A stretch of DNA of 64,000 bases from Stictocephala bisonia (Eukaryota > Arthropoda > Insecta > Hemiptera > Membracidae), in NCBI GenBank assembly GCA_035578905.1, contig JAQJVL010002184.1:52147-116146 (forward strand), given 5' to 3'. The notes beneath the pieces are model-generated. The model saw only the letters and a program-made list of their open reading frames with translations. It searched no databases and was not told the origin of the DNA. Position numbers and translations under genes: made by a program. The first letter of the stretch is position 1; each line of letters opens with the position of its first letter. This document shows positions 23,846 through 36,319 of this stretch, in pieces.

Positions 23846-25279
23846 TAATTGTTTACGTTATTCCATATTGCCAACGTTTATCCGGGTTCTCTGTTTTTAT
23901 ATTTGCTTGCATCTCTTTCGAATAATAAAGAATACTGTGGTTGATACTATTACAGTAAAACTCAGTGTGACATTCATATTGAATAAAGAAATATTTATAA
24001 CTGAATAAATTAAAACACCATATTGATTTATATGATTAACACACCGTGTATTTGTAAATAGACACACTTGAATAGACCGCTAACTTATCGGCAATGCTGG
24101 CGATAATTACTGCTGATTTAAGTAAACATTTTCATATTATTTAGCCCATCTGAAAATCTTTATTTATTGCATTTTAACCATCGATTAGGTGATTAAATCG
24201 ACTGTTGTACTCAATCATTAGTTTTTTCATATTCGGTAATTGATTAAAAAATGTTTTCAAATCCAATCAATGACTCTCCTTTCAATTATGAAATTAATCT
24301 GCAAATATTCCAGGAATATATAATACAGTGAAATATTAAAAATGTGACATTTTTTATTTCTTTAACAAAATAAATATTGAAATAGGCCTATGATATTTAT
24401 ATGGAATAATACTGGGCAAAATATAAAACCCAAATGAGATTGAAATTTCATGATAGGGTTAGAAAAAATCATAACAAAACCACTAATTTACTTCTATACA
24501 AGATAAAAATAGCTTTCATCTTATGGCCTGATTCAGACAATCTGTGTATAGACATTTAATTTAAAATAGCATTATTTTTAATTTTATTATATACATATGT
24601 TTTATTATTACTGTATGTAACATTAACTATTATTTGGTTCCAAGTAATTGCATGATTGTTTGTAAAATATTTCATTGTTTGGTGAATGGTCAGTTTTTTT
24701 TTTTTTTCGGAATCATGAAGAGTTGTGACTCTATTATTACTTCTTGAGAAAATCAATGTCAATTGCAATTGGTTAGGAAATATTATCGTGATAGAATATA
24801 ACTAGACTACTGATTATTTAGATTCAATTTTCATTATTTTAACCAGGTTGTGAAATTATTGTAAATTTTGTTTATTTCCCCCTTTAAAAAATACCGTTTT
24901 ATAACATTGATTGAATCAGACCATTGTAAAAAGTATGTCTAAGGCGAATATAATTAAAGTTAACACATCTGTTTTTCATACTATTATTTTACTAGATGTG
25001 AAAGTATGGATAAACTGCAATTTATTTATATTTTCAATTTCTCTGGAAAAGACACTCTGGAATTACACTGGTTACACTTCACAAGTAGCGTGACCAGCAA
25101 TAACATAAGAAATAACTAATTTTAAGTAACCACAGTCTAAATGATAACAAAATTAACTATAGCCGCACTCTGTGGCGTTTTTAATTATAACAATTCGAAT
25201 GTGATTTATTTACACAACTGAGAATGAACAGAACAAACAATGCCAAGAACTAACAAAACTATATAAACAAATAACTATT
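23846..25279. other. AT-rich unannotated sequence
   Basis: No gene or repeat was recognised. A poly-T run lies at about 24692-24706. Confidence 0.55.
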
Positions 25280-25790
25280 ACAAATAAACAATAATATAGT
25301 TAGCCATATAATAGCTAGTTATTTTTTTATTTTTTAAAAGCTTAACAATACTCTTAATTTCATCTAAATCTGTTGGAGTTATAAAGAATGAATGTTGATA
25401 GTAAGTACGTAAAGGTGGAAGGCTATTGGAATGTACAACGTCTGGACGGCTAGACTGGATTGTGATAAGGTGATTGTTTATCAATGACGGAAGGCTCACG
25501 CATAACTTAGCCGTTTGGCAATTCAATTAGCTCAACTATTTTCTTTGAAAAACCACTTGTCAAGTTATTTATTACCTTCCACTGCTCAGATACATCACCT
25601 TTACAGTTTTCTAATAATGTTGAATAATAATTGTTTTTTTGTAAAATTGATCACATTATTTAATTTAATTCATTAGTACATTTTGCAAAATAATTTTGAA
25701 AAACTGTCATATGGTCTTTTCGTAGAAATTTTATATAATTTTTTACGTCTCTCAAATTTATATAAAATGTTTGGTGTTATCCGGGGACTT
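25280..25790 (-). pseudogene. Non-LTR retrotransposon fragment, linker and start of RT
   Basis: Read on the minus strand from 25790 down, frames give RDVKNYIKFLRKDHMTVF, NYYSTLLENCKGD, EQWKVINNLTSGFSKKIVEL and then HSFFITPTDLDEIKSIVKLL followed by KNKK. This is the pattern before the palm of CR1/Jockey-like RTs (YxxxLExxxGDxxxxWxxIN, then FFLxPTxxxEIxxIIxxLKNKKxxGxDGI). Homology stops just after KNKK, so the catalytic domain is missing here. Several frameshifts and stops are present. It runs opposite to the other retroelements in the window. Confidence 0.62.
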
Positions 25791-26129
25791 AACAATTTAG
25801 CCTTTAACAATTTAGAACTACCACCATTTTTCTTGCTACTTCTAAATATACAATTACTTAAAATATCAATAAACTTATAATAAAAACAGTATTTTCATCA
25901 TTTTAGATAATATATAATGTTTTAACTAAACATCTGTAACACACTGTTATTTACATTGACAAAATAACCAAAAAAATGTCCCCTAACATTTTTCATATTT
26001 ACAAACCCCTGAGGACTAAATAAAAGATCGCGATTCCTTTCCGTGCAAGACAAACCACAGCAAGGAATAATATCCCACTTTGACCCACTTTCAAGGCCAA
26101 TCGGCGACAGTAGACAGGTGGAGGGGTGA

Positions 26130-26390
26130 CAGTAGACAAGTACTTCCGGACGAGCGTCTTAAGAGAAAGAAGAGAGAATGGGAGAATGAGAGGGAGTGTT
26201 TAGTTTCCTTTACTGCTCACAGGTTGTGCAACCGAACAGTCGAAACTGGAGGCAATTTCGCCCTCTTTAACTTGATTGACGACAGGTTGCAGCACGGTCG
26301 CTCCCATATTCCGTGCCTCAAAATTTAACATTGGATGGAACTATCTTCTATGTATAGTAAAATCAATGGTATGATTCAGTATTGCTATTT
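26130..26390 (+). repeat. Dispersed repeat C, copy 2
   Basis: Inverted partner of 23585-23845 (see that entry for shared words). This copy is purine-rich at the left (gaaagaagagagaatggg) and relatively CpG-rich. A short internal duplication, gacagtagacaggtgg and gacagtagacaagt, lies just to the left at about 26105-26140. The open frame over 26080-26328 is not recognised. Confidence 0.5.
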
Positions 26391-26974
26391 GGAATCTAAA
26401 CATCTGGAAAGTAAAATAATTATACACTGTCACCCCAGCAAGACCGATAAGAAATACACAATAAATTAATTGGTGTAAATAGTTTGTCAATGAGAATATT
26501 TCTACACACTAGTTGAGCGATAATAACTCTTGGAGTTTATAGTCGGAAATATAATCCTAAACCAATTTAAAATCTTAACACTCTAAAAATGATCTAGGTA
26601 CATTATAGTAAAACTCATTCATTATACTTCAACTACGATAAATACACAAATGCTACACATTTCTACGATGACAAGATCGATTAAAATTAATGGAAAATTA
26701 ATAATGTAACAAATTGGTATGGATAGTATTAATTTTTTATACTAAACCAATCAGTACTTATTTCTCTTATAAATCCTTTAACCATTCTCCTACAGAAACA
26801 CCTGTGAATTTTAACTTTTAAAAGCTACAAGTATTGTCAATAACAATTTCGAAAGTAATGCTTATGAACTAAAACAATACGCCCTCAAACTGTGAAGACG
26901 GTAAATGAACAAATCAGTTTGAATTGCAGTACAATCAGACTGCTGATGTATTACACGGTAATAATACACATTGG
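26391..26974. other. AT-rich unannotated sequence
   Basis: Nothing was recognised in this stretch. Confidence 0.55.
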
Positions 26975-27070
26975 ACGACGTCGTGGGGGAGTTGCCTCAA
27001 GACACGCGAGAGGGTGGAGTCCGTGGACATAAATGCTGTCAGGTTGGGCATGTAACAATAAAATAACTTT
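26975..27070 (+). repeat. Dispersed repeat D, copy 1
   Basis: It contains gtgggggagttgcctcaaga, then cacgcgagagggtggagtcc and gtgga. The same block is at 39500-39590 (gtgagggagttggccagatc, then acgcgagagggtggagtccg). A short shared piece, probably part of a longer decayed element. Confidence 0.65.
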
Positions 27071-27259
27071 TACGACAAAACAGTCCCCTATAAGAGTTTA
27101 AAATATTCAACGAGTGAAGTAGCAGCTTCAGCTCAGTTGAGGATTCGAACCATGGACATCAAAGTTCAAGTCCAGACACTAATTTTTCCCAACAGCGTAA
27201 AAAGTCATGTATGAGTAAAAAGTAGTTAGAAAACTGACGCTAAATAATGTAAAGAAATG

Positions 27260-27925
<666 letters not shown>

Positions 27926-28284
27926 TTTTTTAATTAAGTTCCATCAAAAAAGTATAAAGCTATCCCAGCTAATCGGTAATACTTTATTCATGATGGTAGC
28001 ACAATATCCTGTATGACTCACCAAAATGTAGCTTTTTCGGAATAAGGTAACCTCTGTACTATAACTAATTAACCCATACATTCTGAAGACAATATTTTAC
28101 TATCATAGTTTTGTATATGTCTTCTTTGTATATGCCTACTAGTCATGTTTCTAGCTATCGTTATTGAAAAATAAAGTAATAGTCTAACTTGTGTTATAGC
28201 TTGTGTTACTTTCTAATTTATCTTTACAGAACAGTATAGCTAACAACTAATTTGATTGTAATTTATGTACACTGTATCATGTTT

Positions 28285-28870
28285 ATCCTTATATATAATA
28301 CGTGAAACTGCTTTTTTCAACGCACCTCCTCCTTTTTTTGCAGAGTAATTTAAACAGTTGAGGTATCAACAAATGTTCCTCGGTTCGTAGTTGTGCAATG
28401 ATATCTTAATTTTTCAATTATTTCATCCTGAAGGTTGTGGAAAGCCCTCAAAGTATGTTTTTAGGCCATGAGAATAAAATGGAGAGAAATTGAAATGAAT
28501 CTAAAAGTAACAGATGTTCAATTTTAAATAATAGTTTCCAAACAGTTTTAACATATTTTTGAATACAAGCAATTATTTTTGTAGAGCAATTGAAGAGGTT
28601 AGGTCTTTCATGATGATAAACCAGGAATGTTATAAGCATGGTTTTATTCACAATCGATTGTAAAGCTCTGTTATTTTTTTTGAAAAAAACAAACAAAATG
28701 AACACGTTTGAAATGGGCTAAGTAATATCATTGGGTGTTAATATTAATAAATAGGTAATGTGAGTGAAATACTGTGGTCAAAATTCATAGGCCTAGTTGT
28801 ATCGAGTGCAGTGAGTGACGGGGTCACAAATCGTACAGGGGTTACCCCTAGTGTCATAGACTTTTTGACC
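28285..28870 (+). repeat. Dispersed repeat A, copy 2
   Basis: Aligns with 17700-18340 (see there). It differs by many substitutions and a shorter middle. It ends in the cgagtgcagtgagtg block followed by ggggtcacaaatcg. A third, partial match to the head of the repeat (gcacctcct, ttgaccaatttta, gtgtca) is at 28975-29035. Confidence 0.7.
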
Positions 28871-29035
28871 ATGCTATGTTGCTGTTACTGTGGAAATTAG
28901 ACGTATTCTTAGTTTGGACTTTTACATCCTTATACAGTATAAAATACCTGTTGCCATTTTTAGCTGACGCAGCACCTCCTAGTGACTCCTTGACCAATTT
29001 TAATATTTGACGTGTCACATCAAATCTTTCTTGTT

Positions 29036-29150
29036 ATGTCCATGTTGATGGGAGCCACTGAGTGGGCCCTCTGATTGTAGAGGACCTGGAACAACTGCCT
29101 AACACCTCCATGACACCTATACTCCAGTAATACCTACATTACAGGATTCA
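29036..29150 (+). repeat. Dispersed repeat B, copy 1
   Basis: The block gttgatgggagccactgagt, then gggccctctg, agaggacctggaaca and acacc..tactccagtaa, recurs at 39958-40080, 43505-43625 and 58928-59065 in the same orientation and order. No ORF. Probably the 3' part of an old element. Confidence 0.65.
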
Positions 29151-29948
29151 TCACAGTATCATCCCCTTTCCTAATTCTCTTGTGTTAAAGCTTCATTATT
29201 AGTACAGTCTCTGGCTGTCTCTTAGTATTTTTATTTTATAAATAAATCTATTTAAGTCTTCTTTTCAGTTTTAGTTAGCACTAGTTATTTCGGTTTCTGT
29301 ATAATTATATATCTTTACTCTTAGTAGTAAGACATTCTTACCTTTTTGTTTTTATTCTAAGATCAACTCTATTCACGTCCATTTCCTTGCATATTTGTTC
29401 ATGTTATCATATGTTAACTATATTTATGGTGGTTTTTGTTTCAATGTATGTCAATAATGCTTATTTTAATGTTTTTAATGTCTATTTTATTTTTCTTGAG
29501 ATTTTAATTGTATCTCTCAACTGTGTATGGCTGCTAGGTAAAGGTGCTTTTTATTTTTCAGTTTTGTTTGTATATATCAGTAATATTCTTATATTTGAAT
29601 AAAACTGAACTTCTTATAGTACAAAATTATAATATAACAGTTCAAGTGAGGAATATGTGTTATATATAAGTAATAATAACATTATTATTTTAACTATATT
29701 ATGACTTTAATATACTGACAAACTAATAAGTGAAGAAAGAACTTATCATTAGTAAATTGCCCGGTCTGCTTGTTTACTTCAGGCAGTGGCGTGTTTCTAA
29801 GCAGCACGCAATGCCGTGAGGTATGTCTCACTGAAATAGCATGTGAATCACGGAGTGGGTAAAACACCGTCGGTTTAAGATAGCAATTGCTCCTCAAATC
29901 TAACCACTTGATGAGCTATAGGTTTTTAAACTGACGAATAATTAAATA
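29151..29948. other. AT-rich unannotated sequence
   Basis: No supported features were found. Open frames here are short and of low complexity. Confidence 0.5.
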
Positions 29949-30563
29949 CGAGGTACAGTCAAAAAGTTCCCGGAATCTATGTACAGAGACACACAGCGTC
30001 GTTGCCGGTGAGAATTTCGTTGTTATCAGTTAGTACTAATCCTGGAGATGGGATATGAGTAGTGGGAGTATCGCTCAACCACCTTTGTTACCCTGTGGAA
30101 AGAGCTTTTCGTGTATTTGCGTGTTTACAATGTCGCTTTTTGAAAAATGATTTAAAGAACAGCTAAAACACATTAATTTTTTAGTTTTACTTCAAAAGTC
30201 ATCTTCTAAAACACTTAAAATGTTCAAACACGTGTACGGAGTTTAGGCGATGAAGAAAAGCCAATGTTACGAATGGCGCAAACATTTTCGTGAAGGTCGC
30301 ATTAACATTGAAGATGACTCTCGTAGTGGACGCCCTTTGACTGCAACTACAGATGACAACATTGAGCGAGTTTGGCAAACTGTCAATGCAAACTGAAGAA
30401 TAACGATTGATGAAACCGCATATGAAGTAAATTTTGAACTCAAAAGTTCTTACACACTTTGCCATTAGGAGTAAATAGCCTCAAAAATGAGCAGAAAACA
30501 ATTGAATTTTGCTGCATAATAATTCCCCTGCACATAGATCCCTCTAAATAGGTAACTACCTAG

Positions 30564-31233
30564 AATCTACAGTTTCCGGTGACAACCGCGTCAAGGTACT
30601 ATCTACAATATTTACAAGATGACCAGACGTTTCGCCCATACTGTGATGTGGCATCCTCAGAGGTTTCTCTGAGAGTCTCTGAGAACCCACCCGCCCACCC
30701 ATACACGTACAGTGGTAGTGACCCACCCACCTACCCATACACATACAGTGGTACTGACCCACCCGCCTACCCATACACATACAGTGGTACTGACCCACCC
30801 GCCCACCCATACACGTACAGTGGTATTGAACCACCCGACCACCCATACACGTACAGTGGTATTGTCCCACCCAACCACACATACACGTACAGTGGTATTG
30901 ACCCACCCGCCCGCCCATACACGTACAGTGGTATTGACCCACCCACCCACCCATACACGTACAGTGGTACTGACCCACCCGACCACCCATACACGTACAG
31001 TGGTATTGAACCACCCGACCACCCATACACGTACAGTGGTATTGACCCACCCAACCACACATACACGTACAGTGGTATTGACTCTCAGAGAAACCACTGA
31101 GGATGCCACATCACAGTATGGGCGAAACGTCTGGTCATCTTGTAAATATTGTAGATAGTACCTTGACGCGGTTGTCACCGGAAACTGTAGATTCTAGTTA
31201 TGACACCGGCCGCTTAAGCCTAAGTTCTAAGAT
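30564..31233. mobile_element. Non-autonomous Penelope derivative: inverted leader copies around a minisatellite
   Basis: It is inserted in the mariner with a 15-bp target duplication, taggtaactacctag (30549-30563 and 31234-31248). The left ~115 bp, reversed, and the right end (31084-31203) are nearly the same sequence. Both match the pLTR leader of the Penelope element at 49338-49460 (ctcagagaaacc, catcacagtatgggcgaaac, gtctggtcat, gacgcggttgtcaccggaaa, ctgtagattctagttatg). Between them lie about 11 units of a 36-bp minisatellite. A further ~40 bp (acaccggccgcttaagcc and on) sits only at the right end. It has no ORF of its own. A 10-15-bp target duplication and inverted terminal copies are known for Penelope-like elements. 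Confidence 0.78.
30690..31083. repeat. 36-bp minisatellite, about 11 units, inside the Penelope derivative
   Basis: The unit contains acccacccgcccacccatac then acgtacagtggtattg. It is C-rich on the plus strand and period 36 is fixed. Being a multiple of three with few stops, it creates long open frames on both strands (Pro/Tyr/Thr repeats). These are by-products. The same unit forms a second, larger array at 40724. Confidence 0.97.
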
Positions 31234-31553
31234 TAGGTAACTACCTAGTCAAGCTCTACATTACCATTCTAGAACACCCTCCCTACTCGCCTGGCCCAAT
31301 GCTGGCCGATTTCATCCTGCTCACATAGTGAAAACAATTTGCAGGTGCTAAAGCTGTCAGAAAAAAGGTGATAAAATTATTGAAATACATTTAAAAAAGT
31401 AATCGTCAGAAGTGTTTTGAACACCTAAATGGTCGTAGGTACAAGTGTAATGTTGTAGGAGGAGAGTACTTTGAAGGAAAATAGGTTTGTAAGTTTAAAC
31501 TTTGTCCAATATATATATTTCAACCTGTTCCGGGAACTTTTGACTGTACCTCA

Positions 31554-32744
31554 TATATTGGCTCTAAATGTAGCTAATTTTAGAAAGTTTTATAAAGTGG
31601 TTAATGAAAACATACTCATTGGTTACAATCATTGTAAAATTATTGTAAACTACAGCTATAATATACAATAATGTGTTCATATATATTATATTGTACCTGT
31701 AATCATTGAACCTATAAACTGTCGTATTATCATTTAAAAACAACATTAAAATAGCTGCTGTAGAATCGGTGTAGTCAGCATCTATCTTATTTAGTTTTAC
31801 GTGCTTACTTTAGTGATATCCGTAACAAGTGTCATTGTTTAGTCGGGAACTGATAATACTTAGTTGTTGATGATAAAAGTAATATATCTTCAACTTTCAT
31901 AAGCATAATTCACTTTTTAAAATATTATTTTTAGTTAATAATAACTTTTTTATTAGTAAAGATAATATTAAAAGATTAATAACAGTTATTCACTTACTAA
32001 GTAACATTTATCTAAAACATGTAATCATTTTACTTATTGAAATCGAGATTGTATACTGAATATATTAAAACCTTTTTTAGGAATATTATATTCCTAAAAA
32101 AACACAACCACGTTTTATGATTATTCACCTTAATAATGATAAAAAAACTAGTTATTTTATGAAATAATTATTTATTTTATAGCAGTAATTAGTGAAAAAT
32201 AACTTTATAAATGATCAAGAAAAAGAGTAAGAGTATATTTAAAGAACGTAGACCTTCTAGCTACTGGTGATTAATAATTGAAACAGAATATGTATGAGTG
32301 AATGTAGTTTATGTTACTTATTAAGCTACGTAAACTAATAGTAGATGATCCCTTCAAAGTTCGGTCAGGTCTGATAGTCCCCGTTTATCAAACGTCTTGT
32401 TCAAATTTTATTCCAACCTGGTCAACTGCCCTTAGGCCATACATACAGCTTCATACAATATTGTGACGTAGTAGGGTAGCTAAAATTGAATTGACTTAAA
32501 GTTATCGTTAGATGTTATATACTATAGTAAAAACATGCGTGTTATATCCTTATATTTTCTTTAAGGACGACCGAAGAAGTAAAACTTGAATTATTCTATT
32601 TCTAGTTAAGATGTTAGATAATATCGGATTATTGTTATTATGTTTATTTTATTAAAATGTCAAAATGAACTTAATCTATTACATTACAAATCTACATAAA
32701 AGTAATTTACTAGAATATTTTATCGTTCCATCATCCTTAATGCT
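31554..32744. other. AT-rich unannotated sequence with a 13-bp hairpin
   Basis: The only structure seen is a perfect inverted repeat ttttttaggaata (32073-32085), 3-nt loop, tattcctaaaaaa (32089-32101). No gene was recognised. Confidence 0.6.
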
Positions 32745-34060
32745 ACTAGTTTACAGCCTTTACGATAAACAATTTATTGTCAACTACAGCAATTCCAACG
32801 GAGAGTCACGACTCTCTCATTTCCCTGGTTTATTGATAGTTGTTTGTAATAGTCAGATAAACCGTGGATTCAGTGTTTCCAAACTGGAACTTACTGCTGT
32901 TAGTTTGCAAACTGTACAATCGACAATATGTTGTCAACTACAGCAACTCCAATGGAGAGTCACGACTCTCTAATTTCCGTGATTTATTGATAGTTGTTTG
33001 TAATAGTCAGATAAGCTGTGGAATCAGTGTTTCCAAACAGTAACTTACTGCTTTTAGTTTACAAACTGTAAAATCGACTAATTGTTGTCAAATACAGCAA
33101 CTCCAACGGAGAGTCACAACTCTCTCATTTACGTGATTTATTGATAGAGGTTTGTAATAGTCAGATAAGCAGTGGAATCAGTGTTTCCAAACAGTAACTT
33201 ACTGCTGTTAGTTTACAAAATGTACAATTGACAAATTGTTGTCAAATACAGCAACTCCAACGGAGAGTCACAACGCTCTCATTTACGTGATTTATTGATA
33301 GAGATTTGTAATAGTCAGATAAGCCGTGGGATCAGTGTTTCCAAACAGTAACTTACTGCTTTTAGTTTACAAACTGTACAATCGACTAATTGTTGTCAAA
33401 TACAGCAACTCCAACGGAGAGTCACAATTCTCTCATTTACGTGATTTATTGATAGAGATTTGTAATAGTCAGATAAGCCGTGGAATCAGTGTTTCCAAAC
33501 AGTAACTTACTGCTTTTAGTTTACAAACTGTACAATCGACTAATTGTTGTCAAATACAGCAACTCCAACGGAGAGTCACAACGCTCTCAGTTACGTGATT
33601 TATTGATAGAGGTTTGTAATAGTCAGATAAGCCGTGGAATCAGTGTTTCCAAACAGTAACTTACTGCTTTTAGTTTACAAACTGTACAATCGACTAATTG
33701 TTGTCAAATACAGCAACTCCAACGGAGAGTCACAACGCTCTCAGTTACGTGATTTATTGATAGAGGTTTGTAATAGTCAGATAAGCCGTGGAATCAGTGT
33801 TTCCAAACAGTAACTTACTGCTGTTAGTTTACAAACTGTACAATCGACGACAAATTGTTGTCAAATACAGCAACTCCAACGGAGAGTCAAAATTCTCTCA
33901 TCTACGTGATTTATTGATAGAGATTTGTAATAGTCAGATAAGCCGTGGAATCAGTGTTTCCAAACAGTAACTTACTGCTGTTAGTTTACAAAATGTACAA
34001 TCGACAAATTGTTGTCAAATACAGCAATTACATCGGAGAGACACGAAATTATCCTTTACG
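32745..34060. repeat. Tandem array, 154-bp unit, about 8.5 copies
   Basis: The word aacttactgct occurs at 32888, 33042, 33196 and 33350, a steady 154-bp period. The unit also contains tacagcaactccaacggaga, cgtgatttattgatagag and gtggaatcagtgtttccaaa. Units at both ends are the most diverged and central ones almost identical. Small ORFs within are by-products. Confidence 0.96.
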
Positions 34061-36178
34061 TGATCTAGAGAGAGAGGATATGTGGATTTACTTGTTTATA
34101 AAGCTAATCTACGTTGATTTGTTAATCAAAATGTGCTTTTTTAATTTTAATTTTAATTGGTTATTTAGCGGATTTCTAGGTTAATGTTCTCCTGAAAATA
34201 TTATAACATAAAGAATTAAACTTGTACTATAAAAACGGATATAAAATTTAAAATAATTTGTTATTACTGATCAAAGCTAATCATACAGCCAGCTATGTTA
34301 TATCTATGTATATAAGAATAGTATTTGTACAGTAAGTAAATTGTTTGGATTAGTGAGAATTTAGTATATTTCTCAATACTAAGACTTCTGCAAGAGATCT
34401 GAAGATACTTGTCTAAATGTCTGTCAGAATGTCTTTCTGTCTGGCAATAACACTTTCTTTATTCACTTTCATGATAGATCGAGAGAATCTTTTTCTTTAA
34501 AAAAAAACTCTGAATGTGGGTATGAGAAGGCTATAAGGACGTCATTTGAGATTAGCAGTTATGGTACTGGTAAAGAGGTTTTGAAATATAATTTTAATGG
34601 AGTGAGAGCCGTTATATTGCAGATAGCATGCTTCGGTAGTACATACAAATACATAACTAATATTATAAACAATTAAATTAAAAGATTTTAATAATAACAT
34701 AACAAAATGTGATCTTTCGTCAAACATCCAAATATAAAATAGTAATTTGTCATATAAAATGCAAGCATTCATTTATACAGAAAATTGCAAATTTAATTGA
34801 GTTTCTTTAACTTGACAAAAATTCTATACTTTCTTTCTTTTTGTCCTTTAAAATTTGAACTGTCCCTTAAAAGTTGAATTCATCACACTAACAACTTTTC
34901 AATAATCAGGTGTCTTCAACAAATTTCCAAAACCATTTTTAGGCCACATTTCTGTTTTTTTTTTTGTTTTTCCTTTTTTTTAATCTTACCAACTTTGTAT
35001 ATGACAACTTAATCAAAATATACAATGCTATCTTAAAAACAATGTTGATAAAAATATACTTTGTAAATAATTATCACCTCATTAACATATTAAGATTTCT
35101 TTTAAAGCTGAAAAATAATCTTTTTTGCCACTAAAATTAAATATTTATACAATGGGCCATATTACTTCCCAAAGCTGATTACATTAACAAATTTGATAAC
35201 TTAAGACAAAACGAGCAGTTATTAATTTTAAAAATATAATACGAATAATTTTTCATATATTCTAAATTACTATTGTCTTTCTAACGTATTTAATCCCAGT
35301 CTTTCACCATATTGCTGTCCTACCTATCTTACATAAATATTATAGTCACTAATTACAAATAATAATCTGAAATATACCATTAGTACGACATATTTTATTC
35401 GTTACGTTCTATCTATCAGAGGTACTTCCAGATTCATCTCGCCGAAAAGTTTTCAAAAAATGTTTCTAATCAAAAGTACATCTATAAGTACATAGTTATT
35501 TTTATTTTTAAGTGGGTGAAATAGAGCTAGATCCTAGCGCATTTCAGCTATTTGGCTTAGATGTAATCATGTAAGTCATATAACAAATGTTTGTAAGCCA
35601 AGAGCGCATATTTTAAATTCATTTATTTAATTACCTTGATAGATTGGAATTAAAACTAAGCAATTATATGAGCTATCTTTACATCTAAATCAATTGTTTC
35701 CCCGATTAAATCTACTGTATTGTGCTTTTCGAAAGTACATATTTACTCAGAACTAAGACTTGTTTTTAAGAGAGAGCATTCTGTGTGGAGGTCCACTGTT
35801 TATAAGTATATTCATAAGTAGAGCTTAGAGCTGTTTTGAAGATGGCCGATAACTTTTCGACTTTTCTTGGATGTGTGGCAAGTTTTCGTTGTGCAAGTTG
35901 TTAGTTTACTAAGTAGTTAGTTTTAAGTAGTAATGTTTGTTAAGTGATATTTAATCTGTTTCATTAAATTTAAGTAACACGCTCTTATCAACTAATACTT
36001 TTTTATGAAAGTTTTAAGGCACAAGAAGCAATAAAAGAGTAATAAAGCTTAAAAGTTAACCTCGTAAAATTAAATATTAAATCTTTAGCCATTAGTAGGA
36101 ACAAAAAAGTATACATCAATTTTCGTTGACCGTAATATTTGATTTTATGGAAAATAAAATAGAGCTGTAAATGAAGCC
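34061..36178. other. AT-rich unannotated sequence
   Basis: No coding region or RNA gene was recognised. It contains T-runs at about 34960-34985. Confidence 0.5.
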
Positions 36179-36312
36179 TTTCATAACTTGTCAGCGTGAT
36201 GGAAACGGATTGATCATTTGTGAGACGAAAAACACCACAGCAATAGATCCAATTACGACCAACACTGTTCAGAAACATTCCAATCAAGGTGTTTCCAACG
36301 AAGGCTTCAACG
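36179..36312 (+). other. Exon-like segment, unknown gene
   Basis: The block opens after ttgtcag (possible 3' splice site near 36192), stays open as a frame containing DGNGLIICETKNTTAIDP and NQGVSNEGFNG, and ends at a good donor, ggGTATGT, near 36312. Base composition is clearly less AT-rich than its flanks. No family is recognised and no partner exon was found nearby, so this may be a stray exon with long introns or chance. Confidence 0.22.
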
Positions 36313-36319
36313 GGTATGT

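Larger units (their letters stand above)
30130..31490 (+). pseudogene. Mariner transposase remnant
   Basis: The N-terminal part at about 30130-30450 reads, across stops, MSLFEK, KTLKMFKHVYG, QCYEWRKHFREG, IEDDSRSGRP and ATTDDNIERV. This is the paired helix-turn-helix region of mariner transposases with the DD-RSGRPST linker. Sequence then jumps to LHNNSPAHRS (about 30510-30545), the HDNAPAH box carrying the second catalytic Asp (here Asn). So roughly half the catalytic domain, including the first Asp, has been deleted. Beyond the nested insertion it resumes at about 31249 with LEHPPYSPGLA, the HPPYSPDLAPCD box with the third Asp lost. Inactive. Confidence 0.82.
29949..31553 (+). mobile_element. 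Mariner-family DNA transposon, internally deleted and interrupted
   Basis: The terminal inverted repeats are about 28 bp. The left one starts cgaggtacagtcaaaaagtt then cccggaat at 29949. The right one, read in reverse complement from 31553, starts tgaggtacagtcaaaagttc then ccggaa. Both are flanked by the TA target dinucleotide (29947-29948 and 31554-31555). Without the 670-bp insertion the element is about 920 bp, shorter than a full mariner (about 1.3 kb). Transposase remnants lie between the ends in the same orientation. The TIR word GAGGTnnnGTCaAAAAGTT...CCGGAA is typical of the irritans/cecropia side of the family, though I did not test the subfamily. Confidence 0.9.

Noticed and set aside
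27140..27170. Second SINE or tRNA on the minus strand (ggattcgaacc is an exact reversed B box)
   Set aside because: No A box at the right distance, no tRNA fold and no SINE tail were found.
30556..31178. Several overlapping 100-170-codon frames on both strands (Pro/Tyr/Thr or Gly/Val/Trp repeats)
   Set aside because: They follow from a 36-bp repeat, a multiple of three with few stop words. Frames are open on both strands at once and have no conserved non-repeat domain. The same holds for 40618-41459.
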